Shown: piece after piece, positions 42,305-51,600 of the stretch
Layout: each line of letters opens with the position of its first letter
How positions within the stretch are numbered: position 1 is the stretch's first letter
Source: Paenibacillus sp. FSL H8-0048
Lineage (GTDB): Bacteria > Bacillota > Bacilli > Paenibacillales > Paenibacillaceae
Assembly (NCBI RefSeq): GCF_038002825.1
Contig: NZ_JBBODF010000001.1
Coordinates: forward strand, 5,890,001-5,954,000
Length of the DNA stretch: 64,000 nt
Direction: 5' to 3'
Program-made: the position numbers and the translations under genes
The notes under the pieces: model-generated
Database searches by the model: none
What the model saw: only the letters and a program-made list of their open reading frames with translations
What the model was told of the DNA's origin: nothing

Positions 42305-44428
42305 ATGGATTATATGGATAATATCCGCAACAAGCTTGCGCTGCTGCCTGATCTGCCCGGCTGCTATCTGATGAAGAATCAAGAGGGCACGATCATCTAT
42401 GTCGGCAAGGCCAAGGTGCTGAAGAACCGGGTGCGCTCTTATTTTACCGGCAGCCACAACGGGAAGACGCAGCGGCTGGTTGCCAATATTGTTGATTTCG
42501 AATATATCGTGACATCGAGTAATATGGAAGCACTCATTCTGGAGTGCAATCTGATCAAGAAGCATATGCCGCGTTACAATGTGCTGCTGAAGGATGATAA
42601 GACCTTTCCTTATCTGAAAATCACCAACGAAGCCCATCCGCGCCTGGAGGTTACCCGCCGGGTGCTGAAAGATAAAGCTAAATATTTCGGACCGTATCCG
42701 AACAGCTACGCCGCCCAGCAGACCAAGAAGCTGCTCGACCGGATGTACCCGCTGCGTAAGTGCGGGGTGATGCCGAAGGAGGTCTGCCTGTACTATCACA
42801 TGGGCCAGTGCCTTGCGCCGTGCGAGAAGGAAGTGCCGAAGTCGGCCTACGAGGAGATTATACAGAATATCTCTTCCTTCCTAGGGGGCGGACATGATGC
42901 GGTGAAGAAGGACTTGCAGAAGAAGATGCAGGAGGCCGCCGAGGAGCTGTATTTCGAGCGGGCCAAGGAGCTGCGCGACCAGATACAACACATCGACGCC
43001 GTCATGGAGAAGCAGAAGATCAATACGGCTGACACCAAGGACCGTGACGTGTTCGGCTATGCGGTGGACAAGGGCTGGATGTGTGTGCAAATCCTCTACA
43101 TGCGGCAGGGGAAAATGATTCAGCGCCACTCGTCGGCTTTTCCGTTCTACGGGGAGGCGTACAGTGACTTCATGTCTTATGTGACGCAGTATTACAGCGA
43201 TAATCCCGCACTGCCGCAGGAAATCCTGCTGCCGGATATGGCAAGCGCCGGAATGCTTCCGCCGGAAGGGGGAGGCGTGTCTGGCCAGGAAAGCGGTGTG
43301 CAGGCAGCCGGTGTGATGCCGAGCGGCCAGGCGCTGATGGCGGCCTTGGGCGCAGAGGATGAGTCGGAGGCCGGGGAGCAGACCGGTGAGACGAAGGCCG
43401 GTGAGACGAAGGCCGGGGAGCAGACCGGTGAGACGGGAATTTCAGTGGAGGCCCTTGCGGGTGCTCTGGCTGCGGCAGAAATGCTGCAAAAGCAATCGGA
43501 GCAAGAGGCGGCTGAAGCTGTGCAGGGGCTGACAGAGCAGGAGGCGGCAGCTGAAGGGACCGTGGATGCGGCCGGAGGCGCAGCCGCTCTGCAGGAGTGG
43601 CTGGGCATCAAGGTACTGGTGCCGCAGCGCGGGCTGAAGAAGCAGATGATCGGCATGGCCTGCCAGAACAGCCGGGTTGCGCTGAATGAGAAATTCCGCC
43701 TGATCGAGCGGGACGAAGAGCGTACCTCCGGGGCGGCCAGCAGTTTGGGGCAGAGCCTGGGGCTGGACTCGCTGAACCGGATCGAAGCGTTCGATAACTC
43801 GAATATTCAGGGGGCCAATCCGGTCTCGGCCATGGTGGTCTTCATCGACGGTAAGCCTGCCCGCAAAGAGTACCGTAAGTATAAGGTCCGCACCGTACAG
43901 GGGCCGGATGATTATGAGACGATGCGCGAGGTGATCCGGCGGCGTTATGAACGGGTGCTGAAGGAGAATCTGCCGCAGCCGGATCTGATCGTAGTCGATG
44001 GAGGGAAGGGCCAGATCTCTTCGGCGATCGATATTCTGCAGAATGAGCTGGGATTGTTCATTCCCGTCTGCGGTCTGGTCAAGGATGACAAGCACAGAAC
44101 CGCCCAGCTGCTGGTCGGCGACTCCGCCGAGCCGGTCTCGCTCGCGCGAGACAGCCAGGAGTTCTACCTGCTGCAGCGTATCCAGGATGAGGTTCATCGA
44201 TTCGCCATTACGTTCCACCGGGAGCAGCGCGGCAAATCGATGGTCACCTCGAAGCTGGATTCGATTCCGGGCATTGGGGATAAGCGCCGTAAGCTGCTGC
44301 TGAAGCATTTCGGGTCGCTTAAGAAGATCAAGGAAGCCTCCATCGAGGACTTCAAGGTGCTGTCCATCGGCGAGAAGCTGGCCGGTCAGATTCTGGAGGC
44401 GCTCAATGATGAGGAGTCGTCAATATAG
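42305..44428 (+). CDS. uvrC: Excinuclease ABC subunit C with an extra central insertion
   Basis: 707 residues, about 100 longer than typical UvrC (near 600). The ATG at 42305 follows GGTGGGGGAG. Order: GIY-YIG nuclease (PGCYLMKNQEGTIIYVGKAKV, 1-100), which makes the 3' incision; a Cys-containing region (GQCLAPCEK); UVR motif (about 200-235, FERAKELRDQIQHID) for UvrB binding; an inserted low-complexity stretch (about 315-430, Ala/Glu/Gly-rich with repeated GEQTGETKAGETK). Then an RNase H-like 5' nuclease (RIEAFDNSNIQG, DLIVVDGGKGQ) and helix-hairpin-helix (SIPGIGDKRRKLLLKHFGS). The insertion lies just before EWLGIKVLVPQRG, in a surface linker, and keeps frame. Function in nucleotide excision repair is probably intact. 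Confidence 0.93.
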   Translation: MDYMDNIRNKLALLPDLPGCYLMKNQEGTIIYVGKAKVLKNRVRSYFTGSHNGKTQRLVANIVDFEYIVTSSNMEALILECNLIKKHMPRYNVLLKDDKTFPYLKITNEAHPRLEVTRRVLKDKAKYFGPYPNSYAAQQTKKLLDRMYPLRKCGVMPKEVCLYYHMGQCLAPCEKEVPKSAYEEIIQNISSFLGGGHDAVKKDLQKKMQEAAEELYFERAKELRDQIQHIDAVMEKQKINTADTKDRDVFGYAVDKGWMCVQILYMRQGKMIQRHSSAFPFYGEAYSDFMSYVTQYYSDNPALPQEILLPDMASAGMLPPEGGGVSGQESGVQAAGVMPSGQALMAALGAEDESEAGEQTGETKAGETKAGEQTGETGISVEALAGALAAAEMLQKQSEQEAAEAVQGLTEQEAAAEGTVDAAGGAAALQEWLGIKVLVPQRGLKKQMIGMACQNSRVALNEKFRLIERDEERTSGAASSLGQSLGLDSLNRIEAFDNSNIQGANPVSAMVVFIDGKPARKEYRKYKVRTVQGPDDYETMREVIRRRYERVLKENLPQPDLIVVDGGKGQISSAIDILQNELGLFIPVCGLVKDDKHRTAQLLVGDSAEPVSLARDSQEFYLLQRIQDEVHRFAITFHREQRGKSMVTSKLDSIPGIGDKRRKLLLKHFGSLKKIKEASIEDFKVLSIGEKLAGQILEALNDEESSI

Positions 44429-44455
44429 ATAGGCTAGAACGGTAACGAAATGGTA

Positions 44456-44484
44456 ACCGGCCCACATAGGGCCGGCTTTTTTTG
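44456..44484 (+). terminator. Terminator of uvrC
   Basis: CCGGCCC-ACATA-GGGCCGG hairpin (44457-44475) followed by seven T. Confidence 0.88.
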
Positions 44485-44528
44485 GGTTTGGGTAGGCAGT
44501 GAAGGTACCCCTGGAAGGCAAAGGGAGG

Positions 44529-44752
44529 GCCAAATGTATGGGGAAAACCGAACACAATTGGAGTTACGGAGGCGCGCGGGCCAAATGTATGTGAAAAACC
44601 GAACACAATTGGAGTTGCGGGGGCGCGCGGGCCAAATGTATGCGAAAAACCGAACACAATTGGAGTTACGGAGGCGCGCGGGCCAAATGTATGCGAAGAA
44701 CCGAACACAATTGGAGTTACGGCGGCGCGCGGGCCAAATGTATGCGAAAAAC
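44529..44752. repeat. 51-bp tandem repeat array B, left part (type I units)
   Basis: Units begin (CAAATG) at 44531, 44582, 44633, 44684 and 44735, an exact 51-base period. Consensus pieces are CCAAATGTATGCGAAAAACC, GAACACAATTGGAGTTACGG and a GC-rich AGGCGCGCGGG. The fifth unit is cut after AAAAAC by the IS110 pair and resumes at 47965. An imperfect dyad TGTATGCG/CGAACACA brackets the AAAAAC. It follows the uvrC terminator. Confidence 0.95.
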
Positions 44753-44839
44753 AGGCATGACAAGACAGAGACCTTGTCACCCCCAGGAATGAAAATAAGT
44801 GGGTGGCATCCGTCGCATCCATTCTAAAAGAGGCTGTAG

Positions 44840-45000
44840 TCGTCAACACTACATATACAAATCAAAGGGCGGAAACGGTTACTGGGATACACCCCGTGCG
44901 AAAAACTGTTCTATTGCGCTTTTCGAGCATCGCCTATTGTAGCCCCCAAAAGTACGTGTATTAAATTACACTCACTCGAGCGCATGATTTGTAAGCTGAC
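44840..45000 (+). ncRNA. Candidate bridge RNA in the left end of IS110 copy 1
   Basis: IS110 elements with a long left noncoding end encode a bridge RNA whose loops specify target and donor. Here TGCGAAAAAC (44897-44906) equals the 10 target bases left of and including the junction (44743-44752). Further 3', GTATTAAA (44958-44965) equals the element's right end (46350-46357). Target-like match first and donor-like match second is the known loop order. Both lie in potential hairpins. RNA ends are not defined and right-hand guides were not found. Confidence 0.5.
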
Positions 45001-45017
45001 GATGGAGGATGATTGGA

Positions 45018-46250
45018 ATGGATGCTGTACGTATGTGTTGCGCCGGTCTGGACGTGCACCAGGAAACCGTTGTGGCCTGCGTGTTGAAAGGACCGATCGA
45101 ACAGAAACCCCAATGTCACCTGAAAACCTTTGGGACGACAACCAAAGAATTGCTAGGCCTGCAAGATTGGCTGAGTGAACAAGGCTGTCGGGAGGTGGTG
45201 ATGGAGAGTACGGGCGTGTTATGGAAACCGGTATGGAACATCTTAGAGGGCAGTTGTGATCTGGTCTTGGCCAACGCCCAGCGGGTAAAGAATACGCCGG
45301 GTCGAAAAAGTGACATGCAAGATGCGCGCTGGTTAGCGCAATTGCACCGTTGCGGGCTCATTGAAGGCAGTATGGTGCCCGAACAAGACATCCGGGATTT
45401 GCGAGACTTGACCCGTTACCGGAGTAAGATGGTGCAGGCGGTGACGGCGGAGAAAAACCGCATTCACAAAATCCTGCAGGATGCCAACATTAAGCTAACC
45501 ACCTTTATGTCCGATCTATATGGGGTTTCGGGACGGGGCCTGCTCCAGAAGATCATGGACGGCGAGGTCATCGACGAAGGGACCGTTAAAAACCTGGTCA
45601 AAACCCGTTTGAAAAAGAAAGTTCCGCAGTTGCTAGACGCGCTCAATGGCAAGTTGCGCCGTCATCACCGCGAGATGATTCGAGACCACTGGGACCACTT
45701 GGTCTATTTGGAGAAAAGGATCACGGAGCTGGAAGCTCGAATCGAGGCGAAGGCAGAACCGTACCTGGAGGTGATTGAACAAATTGACTCCATTCCAGGA
45801 ATTGAGCGGACGTCTGCCGTGACCATCTTTGCCGAAGTGGGGCCGCATGTCGCGGAAATGTTCCCGAGTGATGCGCAGTTTGCATCATGGGCGGGGGTGT
45901 GTCCAGGGAACAACGAAAGCGCGGGAAAGCGAAGAAAGTCAAAAACGATGCAAGGGAACAAGCATCTGAAAGGGGCCTTGTGTCAGGCGGCTTGGGCGAA
46001 CTCTCGCTCCTCGAACCGGATCGGCCAATTTTTTCGACGAATACGTAAGAGAAGAGGCGATAAAAAAGCAAACGTCGCCACCGCGCATTTGCTGATTCGA
46101 ATCCTCCATGCCCTGATGCGGGAGAAGAGGTCATACCAAGAAATAGACGTCTCACTAGGCGATGAGACGTCCAAGAAAAACACGTTAGATAGGTACGTGA
46201 ACTATATCCAGCAGTTAGGATATAGCGTGCAATTAAATCCTATCCAATAG
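45018..46250 (+). CDS. IS110-family DEDD transposase/recombinase, copy 1
   Basis: 410 residues from the ATG at 45018, 8 bases after GGAGGA (ATG 45009 overlaps that site). The N-terminal RuvC-like domain has Asp12 (GLDVH), Glu63 (VVMESTG), Asp99 and Asp102 (KSDMQDARWLAQ). A coiled-coil middle (about 120-255) follows. The C-terminal Tnp20 domain has SIPGIERTSAVTIFAEVG and WAGVCPGNNESAGKRR, the latter carrying the probable catalytic serine. It recombines element and target under RNA guidance in characterised relatives. Intact. Confidence 0.95.
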   Translation: MDAVRMCCAGLDVHQETVVACVLKGPIEQKPQCHLKTFGTTTKELLGLQDWLSEQGCREVVMESTGVLWKPVWNILEGSCDLVLANAQRVKNTPGRKSDMQDARWLAQLHRCGLIEGSMVPEQDIRDLRDLTRYRSKMVQAVTAEKNRIHKILQDANIKLTTFMSDLYGVSGRGLLQKIMDGEVIDEGTVKNLVKTRLKKKVPQLLDALNGKLRRHHREMIRDHWDHLVYLEKRITELEARIEAKAEPYLEVIEQIDSIPGIERTSAVTIFAEVGPHVAEMFPSDAQFASWAGVCPGNNESAGKRRKSKTMQGNKHLKGALCQAAWANSRSSNRIGQFFRRIRKRRGDKKANVATAHLLIRILHALMREKRSYQEIDVSLGDETSKKNTLDRYVNYIQQLGYSVQLNPIQ

Positions 46251-46445
46251 TCTTCCCTTTTTCAAAAAAAACGAAACGTTTTTTTGGGGCGGTGGGTCTT
46301 TTTTTGTCAAAACCCGTTCTGCTGCGCATTTTCCGGTACTTTTATTTTCGTATTAAACAGGCATGACAAGACAGAGACCTTGTCACCCCCAGGAATGAAA
46401 ATAAGTGGGTGGCATCCGTCGCATCCATTCTAAAAGAGGCTGTAG

Positions 46446-46606
46446 TCGTCAACACTACATATACAAATCAAAGGGCGGAAACGGTTACTGGGATACACCC
46501 CGTGCGAAAAACTGTTCTATTGCGCTTTTCGAGCATCGCCTATTGTAGCCCCCAAAAGTACGTGTATTAAATTACACTCACTCGAGCGCATGATTTGTAA
46601 GCTGAC
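46446..46606 (+). ncRNA. Candidate bridge RNA, copy 2
   Basis: Identical to the candidate in copy 1: TGCGAAAAAC at 46503-46512 and GTATTAAA at 46564-46571. Unlike copy 1, this one lies downstream of a reconstituted right-end/left-end junction, the configuration that drives bridge RNA expression in studied IS110 elements. Confidence 0.5.
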
Positions 46607-46623
46607 GATGGAGGATGATTGGA

Positions 46624-47856
46624 ATGGATGCTGTACGTATGTGTTGCGCCGGTCTGGACGTGCACCAGGAAACCGTTGTGGCCTGCGTGTTGAAAGGACC
46701 GATCGAACAGAAACCCCAATGTCACCTGAAAACCTTTGGGACGACAACCAAAGAATTGCTAGGCCTGCAAGATTGGCTGAGTGAACAAGGCTGTCGGGAG
46801 GTGGTGATGGAGAGTACGGGCGTGTTATGGAAACCGGTATGGAACATCTTAGAGGGCAGTTGTGATCTGGTCTTGGCCAACGCCCAGCGGGTAAAGAATA
46901 CGCCGGGTCGAAAAAGTGACATGCAAGATGCGCGCTGGTTAGCGCAATTGCACCGTTGCGGGCTCATTGAAGGCAGTATGGTGCCCGAACAAGACATCCG
47001 GGATTTGCGAGACTTGACCCGTTACCGGAGTAAGATGGTGCAGGCGGTGACGGCGGAGAAAAACCGCATTCACAAAATCCTGCAGGATGCCAACATTAAG
47101 CTAACCACCTTTATGTCCGATCTATATGGGGTTTCGGGACGGGGCCTGCTCCAGAAGATCATGGACGGCGAGGTCATCGACGAAGGGACCGTTAAAAACC
47201 TGGTCAAAACCCGTTTGAAAAAGAAAGTTCCGCAGTTGCTAGACGCGCTCAATGGCAAGTTGCGCCGTCATCACCGCGAGATGATTCGAGACCACTGGGA
47301 CCACTTGGTCTATTTGGAGAAAAGGATCACGGAGCTGGAAGCTCGAATCGAGGCGAAGGCAGAACCGTACCTGGAGGTGATTGAACAAATTGACTCCATT
47401 CCAGGAATTGAGCGGACGTCTGCCGTGACCATCTTTGCCGAAGTGGGGCCGCATGTCGCGGAAATGTTCCCGAGTGATGCGCAGTTTGCATCATGGGCGG
47501 GGGTGTGTCCAGGGAACAACGAAAGCGCGGGAAAGCGAAGAAAGTCAAAAACGATGCAAGGGAACAAGCATCTGAAAGGGGCCTTGTGTCAGGCGGCTTG
47601 GGCGAACTCTCGCTCCTCGAACCGGATCGGCCAATTTTTTCGACGAATACGTAAGAGAAGAGGCGATAAAAAAGCAAACGTCGCCACCGCGCATTTGCTG
47701 ATTCGAATCCTCCATGCCCTGATGCGGGAGAAGAGGTCATACCAAGAAATAGACGTCTCACTAGGCGATGAGACGTCCAAGAAAAACACGTTAGATAGGT
47801 ACGTGAACTATATCCAGCAGTTAGGATATAGCGTGCAATTAAATCCTATCCAATAG
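46624..47856 (+). CDS. IS110-family DEDD transposase/recombinase, copy 2
   Basis: Identical in sequence to the copy 1 protein: 410 residues, same start logic (GGAGGA 8 bases upstream), with catalytic residues Asp12, Glu63, Asp99, Asp102 and the C-terminal NNESAGKRR serine all retained. Identity over the whole unit implies a very recent duplication or active conversion. Confidence 0.95.
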   Translation: MDAVRMCCAGLDVHQETVVACVLKGPIEQKPQCHLKTFGTTTKELLGLQDWLSEQGCREVVMESTGVLWKPVWNILEGSCDLVLANAQRVKNTPGRKSDMQDARWLAQLHRCGLIEGSMVPEQDIRDLRDLTRYRSKMVQAVTAEKNRIHKILQDANIKLTTFMSDLYGVSGRGLLQKIMDGEVIDEGTVKNLVKTRLKKKVPQLLDALNGKLRRHHREMIRDHWDHLVYLEKRITELEARIEAKAEPYLEVIEQIDSIPGIERTSAVTIFAEVGPHVAEMFPSDAQFASWAGVCPGNNESAGKRRKSKTMQGNKHLKGALCQAAWANSRSSNRIGQFFRRIRKRRGDKKANVATAHLLIRILHALMREKRSYQEIDVSLGDETSKKNTLDRYVNYIQQLGYSVQLNPIQ

Positions 47857-47964
47857 TCTTCCCTTTTTCAAAAAAAACGAAACGTTTTTTTGGGGCGGTG
47901 GGTCTTTTTTTGTCAAAACCCGTTCTGCTGCGCATTTTCCGGTACTTTTATTTTCGTATTAAAC

Positions 47965-48305
47965 CGAACACAATTGGAGTTACGGCGGCGGCGCGATCCA
48001 AATGTATGCCAAAAACCGAACATAATCGGAGTTACGGCGGTGTGCGAGCACAATGTAATCGAAAAACCGATTACAATGCGCCGGGTGGTCGTGTGCGGAC
48101 CAAATGTAATCGAAAAACCGATTACAATGCGCCGGGTGGTCGTGTGCGAACCAAATGTAATCGAAAAACCGATTACAATGCGCCGGATGGTGGTGTGCAA
48201 ACCAAATGTAATCGAAAAACCGATTACAATGCGCCGGGTGGTCGTGTGCGAACCAAATGTAATCGAAAAACCGATTACAATGCGCCGGATGGTGCTGTGT
48301 AGGCC
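47965..48305. repeat. 51-bp tandem repeat array B, right part (type I to type II units)
   Basis: Continues the unit cut by the IS pair. Unit starts at 47999, 48050, 48101, 48152, 48203 and 48254. The unit at 47999 is type I. From 48050 on the sequence changes to type II, with a perfect dyad TGTAATCG-(AAAAAC)-CGATTACA followed by AATGCGCCGGGTGGTCG, while the 51-base period and the CCAAATGTA...CGAAAAACCGA frame are kept. Ends near 48305. Confidence 0.95.
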
Positions 48306-48470
48306 AATGGGCGTGTAGGAGCGTGGGCGGAAGGTACATAGTAGACTGAACACGATGAGTTGCTGCATAATTAACTTAATCTTTACTTTCTGCATAAAAT
48401 CGTTGATTTGTGCAATTGCAACCGGTTTCGGTAAAGGGTACGCTTATTATGGATACTTATTATGAATCTA

Positions 48471-48484
48471 TGAAAGCGTTTGTG
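48471..48484 (+). promoter_or_regulatory. Candidate CcpA (cre) site upstream of GH81
   Basis: TGAAAGCGTTTGTG keeps the TGAAAGCGTTT core of cre sites but not the right end. Located about 205 bases before the glucanase gene. Confidence 0.4.
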
Positions 48485-48529
48485 TAAAAGGTCAAGACTT
48501 CTAGAAGCAGGGTAAGGGGGGGCTGATGA

Positions 48530-48613
48530 GGACTCTGGGTAAAGGACTCCTGGACAGGGACTCCAGGATAAGTACTCCCGGAAATGAACTCCGAGCAAAG
48601 AGCTCCGGAAAAA
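48530..48613 (+). repeat. Six 14-bp degenerate tandem repeats in the GH81 leader
   Basis: Exact 14-base period at 48530, 48544, 48558, 48572, 48586 and 48600. The common form is G-x-ACTCC-x-GGA-x-AA (for example GGACTCCTGGACAG, GGACTCCAGGATAA, GTACTCCCGGAAAT). It ends 75 bases before the start codon. The remainder of the 48306-48688 gap shows only the cre candidate above. Confidence 0.75.
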
Positions 48614-48688
48614 GCCAGGTGTACAGCGAGAAAGCCAGATTTACCGGCTGAAGAGCTGCAATTCAATCGTAAAGAGGAGGACTAAGGA

Positions 48689-51600
48689 ATGGCATATTCA
48701 AAAACAGTAAGACGCAGTAAGGGAATGAGCGGGACCGCTCTTGTCCTGAGCATCATCATGCTGCTGAGTGTCGTGCTGACGCTTCCGCCCGGGCGGGCAC
48801 ATGCTGCGGACTCATATCTGCTCTCCAAAGACCGGCCGGCGTATGCCTCGGGCACGGAGGGTAATAATACCCCGGATTTGGCGGTGGACGGCAATGCGGG
48901 TTCAAGGTGGAGCAGCTCATGGGGGACGGACCCGAACTGGATTTATGTAGATCTCGGGGCAACCGCAACCGTAGACCGTGTGGTGCTCCGCTGGGAAGGG
49001 GCTTACGCCAAGGCTTACAAAATCCAGGTATCCTCTGACGAATTGACGTGGAGCGATATCTACTCCACAACTACAGGTGATGGCGGTGTAGATGAGCTCA
49101 CGCTCAGTGGCACTGGCCGGTATGTCCGGGTATTTGCCACGGAGCGAATCCTGATGCAATACGGCATCTCCCTCTATGAGTTCGAGGTATATGGTACCGG
49201 CGGCGTAAATCCTCCTCCGGTGGTTCTGGGGCCAAATGTGGCCTTGAACAAGCCCGCGACGGCTTCATCCTATCAGGTGGCCGACTATCTGCCTCCCGGC
49301 TCGACCCTGCCGGAGCTGGCGGTGGACGGTAACCTGAACACACGCTGGTCCTCCAACGCTACCGATAATGAATGGATTAGTGTTGACCTCGGCAGCATAC
49401 GCACGCTGGGCCGGGTGATTATTAACTGGGAAGCAGCCGCCGGCCGGATCTATGATATTCAGGTTTCGGATAACGGAACCTCATGGACTACGGTATACCG
49501 GGAGCTTCACGGCGACGGAGGCACCCTTAATCTCCCCGTCTATGCCAGCGGCCGCTATCTGCGGATGAAGGGCATCAGCAGAGCCACCTCCTTCGGTTAC
49601 TCGATCTTTGAATTCCAGGCCTACGATTATGTGGCAGGCGATTCGAAGCCGGTCTATAACATTCCGGCCTTGCCGGAGCTGACTACTGTGGCCGTAGGCC
49701 AGGGCAGCCATGCGGCGAATGATCTCTCGGTTCCCCAGCCCAAATATCCGCTGTATAAATCGGATACGTTGACTGCGCCGCTGCCTTCCAATGACTGGTG
49801 GCAATCCATCATGATTAATCAGCTTGGCAACGGCATTATCACGCTTCCGCTCAAATCGAAATATACCAAGCAGGGCCTAAGCATTCTGAATCCGGGCGCA
49901 GGCTACTTAATCACTGACGGCAAGGCGCAGGAAGCGGCGGGAAGCCCGGACCTGTTCCTGATGGCCGGCAACATTAATACTTCAGGGATGTCGAACCGGA
50001 TTACCGGTTACGGCGACTGGTCGGCGACAGCTGTATTAAGCGATGGCGCTGCGGAGAAGATGAAGACTACTTTCGTCAAAGGCTCGCCTTATCTCTATTC
50101 ACAATTCAGCGATCCGTCCAGTCCTGAGGTGTATCTGCCGGCAGGGGCACGCTTCTTCAATGAGAGCAATACAACGGTTCTGGCTGCTGACGGTGACACC
50201 TTGACCGCAGACCATATCGGCATTGCAGTAACCAATTCCAACGGGGCGCCAACGCCTGTAATGGTGACCAGACACTATGGGCTGTATGCTCCGGCCGGTA
50301 CAACCTTCAAGCGGGTCGGCGCCAAGCTCAAAATCCAGCTCGGCGGAGGCCAGAATTACCTGTCCCTGTCGGCACTTCCGGCACCGTCCAATCTGAATTA
50401 TTTCTACCAGCACGGCTACGCTTTCGTGACGGACACCAAGGTGGCCTATACCTTCAACGAGACGACTTCGGATGTCACAACTACCTTCAACGCGGTAACA
50501 GAACTCAAGCGTTCGGGCTTCCCGAATACCGCGCTGATGGCACAGCTTCCCCACCAGTGGAAGGTTACCACAACACCGCTGACTGCCGTCTCCTTCCCGT
50601 CCATCCGCGGAACGATGAAGGTGACAGAGGGCAATTCGTTTGCCACTACGGATAAATTCTATGGTATTGTGCCGCAGTTCACCGAGCCGGGCGATTCCAC
50701 CTATTCCCGTCAGGATCTGCTTGATTACCTGGCGCTGCTGGATACGGATACCGCCACCAATCTGATGCAGGCCGATGCGTACTGGCAGGGCAAGAAGCTG
50801 CATCCGCTGGCCATGGGCGTGCTGATCGCCGATCAGATCGGGAATGAGAGCTACAAGAATCTGTTCCTCTCCCGGATGAAGGCAGTGCTTACAGACTGGT
50901 ATACGTACACCTCGGGTGAACCCGATTATTATTTCGACTACAACTCCGACTGGGGAACACTGATCTATAAGCACAGCGAGTTCGGTGCGAACTCCGGCAT
51001 CACGGATCATCATTTCACGTATGGCTATTATGTTTTTGCCTCCGCCGTGCTTGCCACCTACGATACCGACTTCAGGAACAAATTCAGCGGGATGGTCGAT
51101 GAGCTGATCCGGGATTATGCCAATCCCTCGAAGAGCGATCCGAAATATCCTTACTTCCGCAACTTCGACCTGTATGAAGGTCATTCATGGGCCGGCGGTT
51201 ATGCCGACAATGACAGCGGCAATAACCAGGAGGCGGCCGGAGAATCGCTGTTCGGCTGGGTCGGCCAGTATATGTGGAGCACACTGACCGGCAACACAGC
51301 CTTCCGCGATGCGTCCATTATGGGCTTCACGACGGAGCTAAGAGCGGTGCAGCAGTACTGGTTCAACTACGACCAGGATAACTGGCTGCCGGGCTATACG
51401 CATAAAACGGTGGGACAGATTTACGGGAGTTCCAATTTCTTCGGCACCTTTTTTAACGGGAATCCGGTGTATGTCTACGGCATTCACTGGCTGCCTACAG
51501 CAGAGTATTTGACCAGCTACGGGTTCGATACGGCCAAGGCGGCCGGATTATACAGCGGATTCGTGGCCGATAACGGCGGGCCGGAACCGGACTGGTATCA

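Larger units (their letters stand above)
44753..46358 (+). mobile_element. IS110-family insertion sequence, copy 1
   Basis: A 1606-base unit identical to the next 1606 bases. It has about 265 bases of noncoding left end, one DEDD transposase gene, and about 108 bases of right end. No terminal inverted repeats and no target duplication are seen, as usual for IS110. Left junction: repeat sequence ...GCGAAAAAC then AGGCATGACAAG. Right junction: ...GTATTAAAC then copy 2. Limits are ambiguous by the shared AAAC. Confidence 0.9.
46359..47964 (+). mobile_element. IS110-family insertion sequence, copy 2 (head-to-tail)
   Basis: A perfect repeat of the preceding 1606 bases with no intervening base. 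The junction (GTATTAAAC|AGGCATGACAAG) is an intact right-end/left-end fusion of the kind found in circular IS110 intermediates. Its right end abuts CGAACACAATTGG, the exact continuation of the interrupted 51-bp repeat unit. Confidence 0.92.

Noticed and set aside
44450..44827. Open frames with 17-residue repeats through array B (for example YAKNRTQLELRRR)
   Set aside because: Same reason as for array A; several frames are open on both strands at once and the frame is cut by the IS insertion.
44753..47964. Two independent insertions or a composite transposon
   Set aside because: The copies are directly adjacent in the same orientation, with no cargo, no flanking duplications and a clean restored target on removal.
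47965..48305. CRISPR array
   Set aside because: The 51-base units are contiguous with near-identical content. There are no unique spacers and no cas genes.
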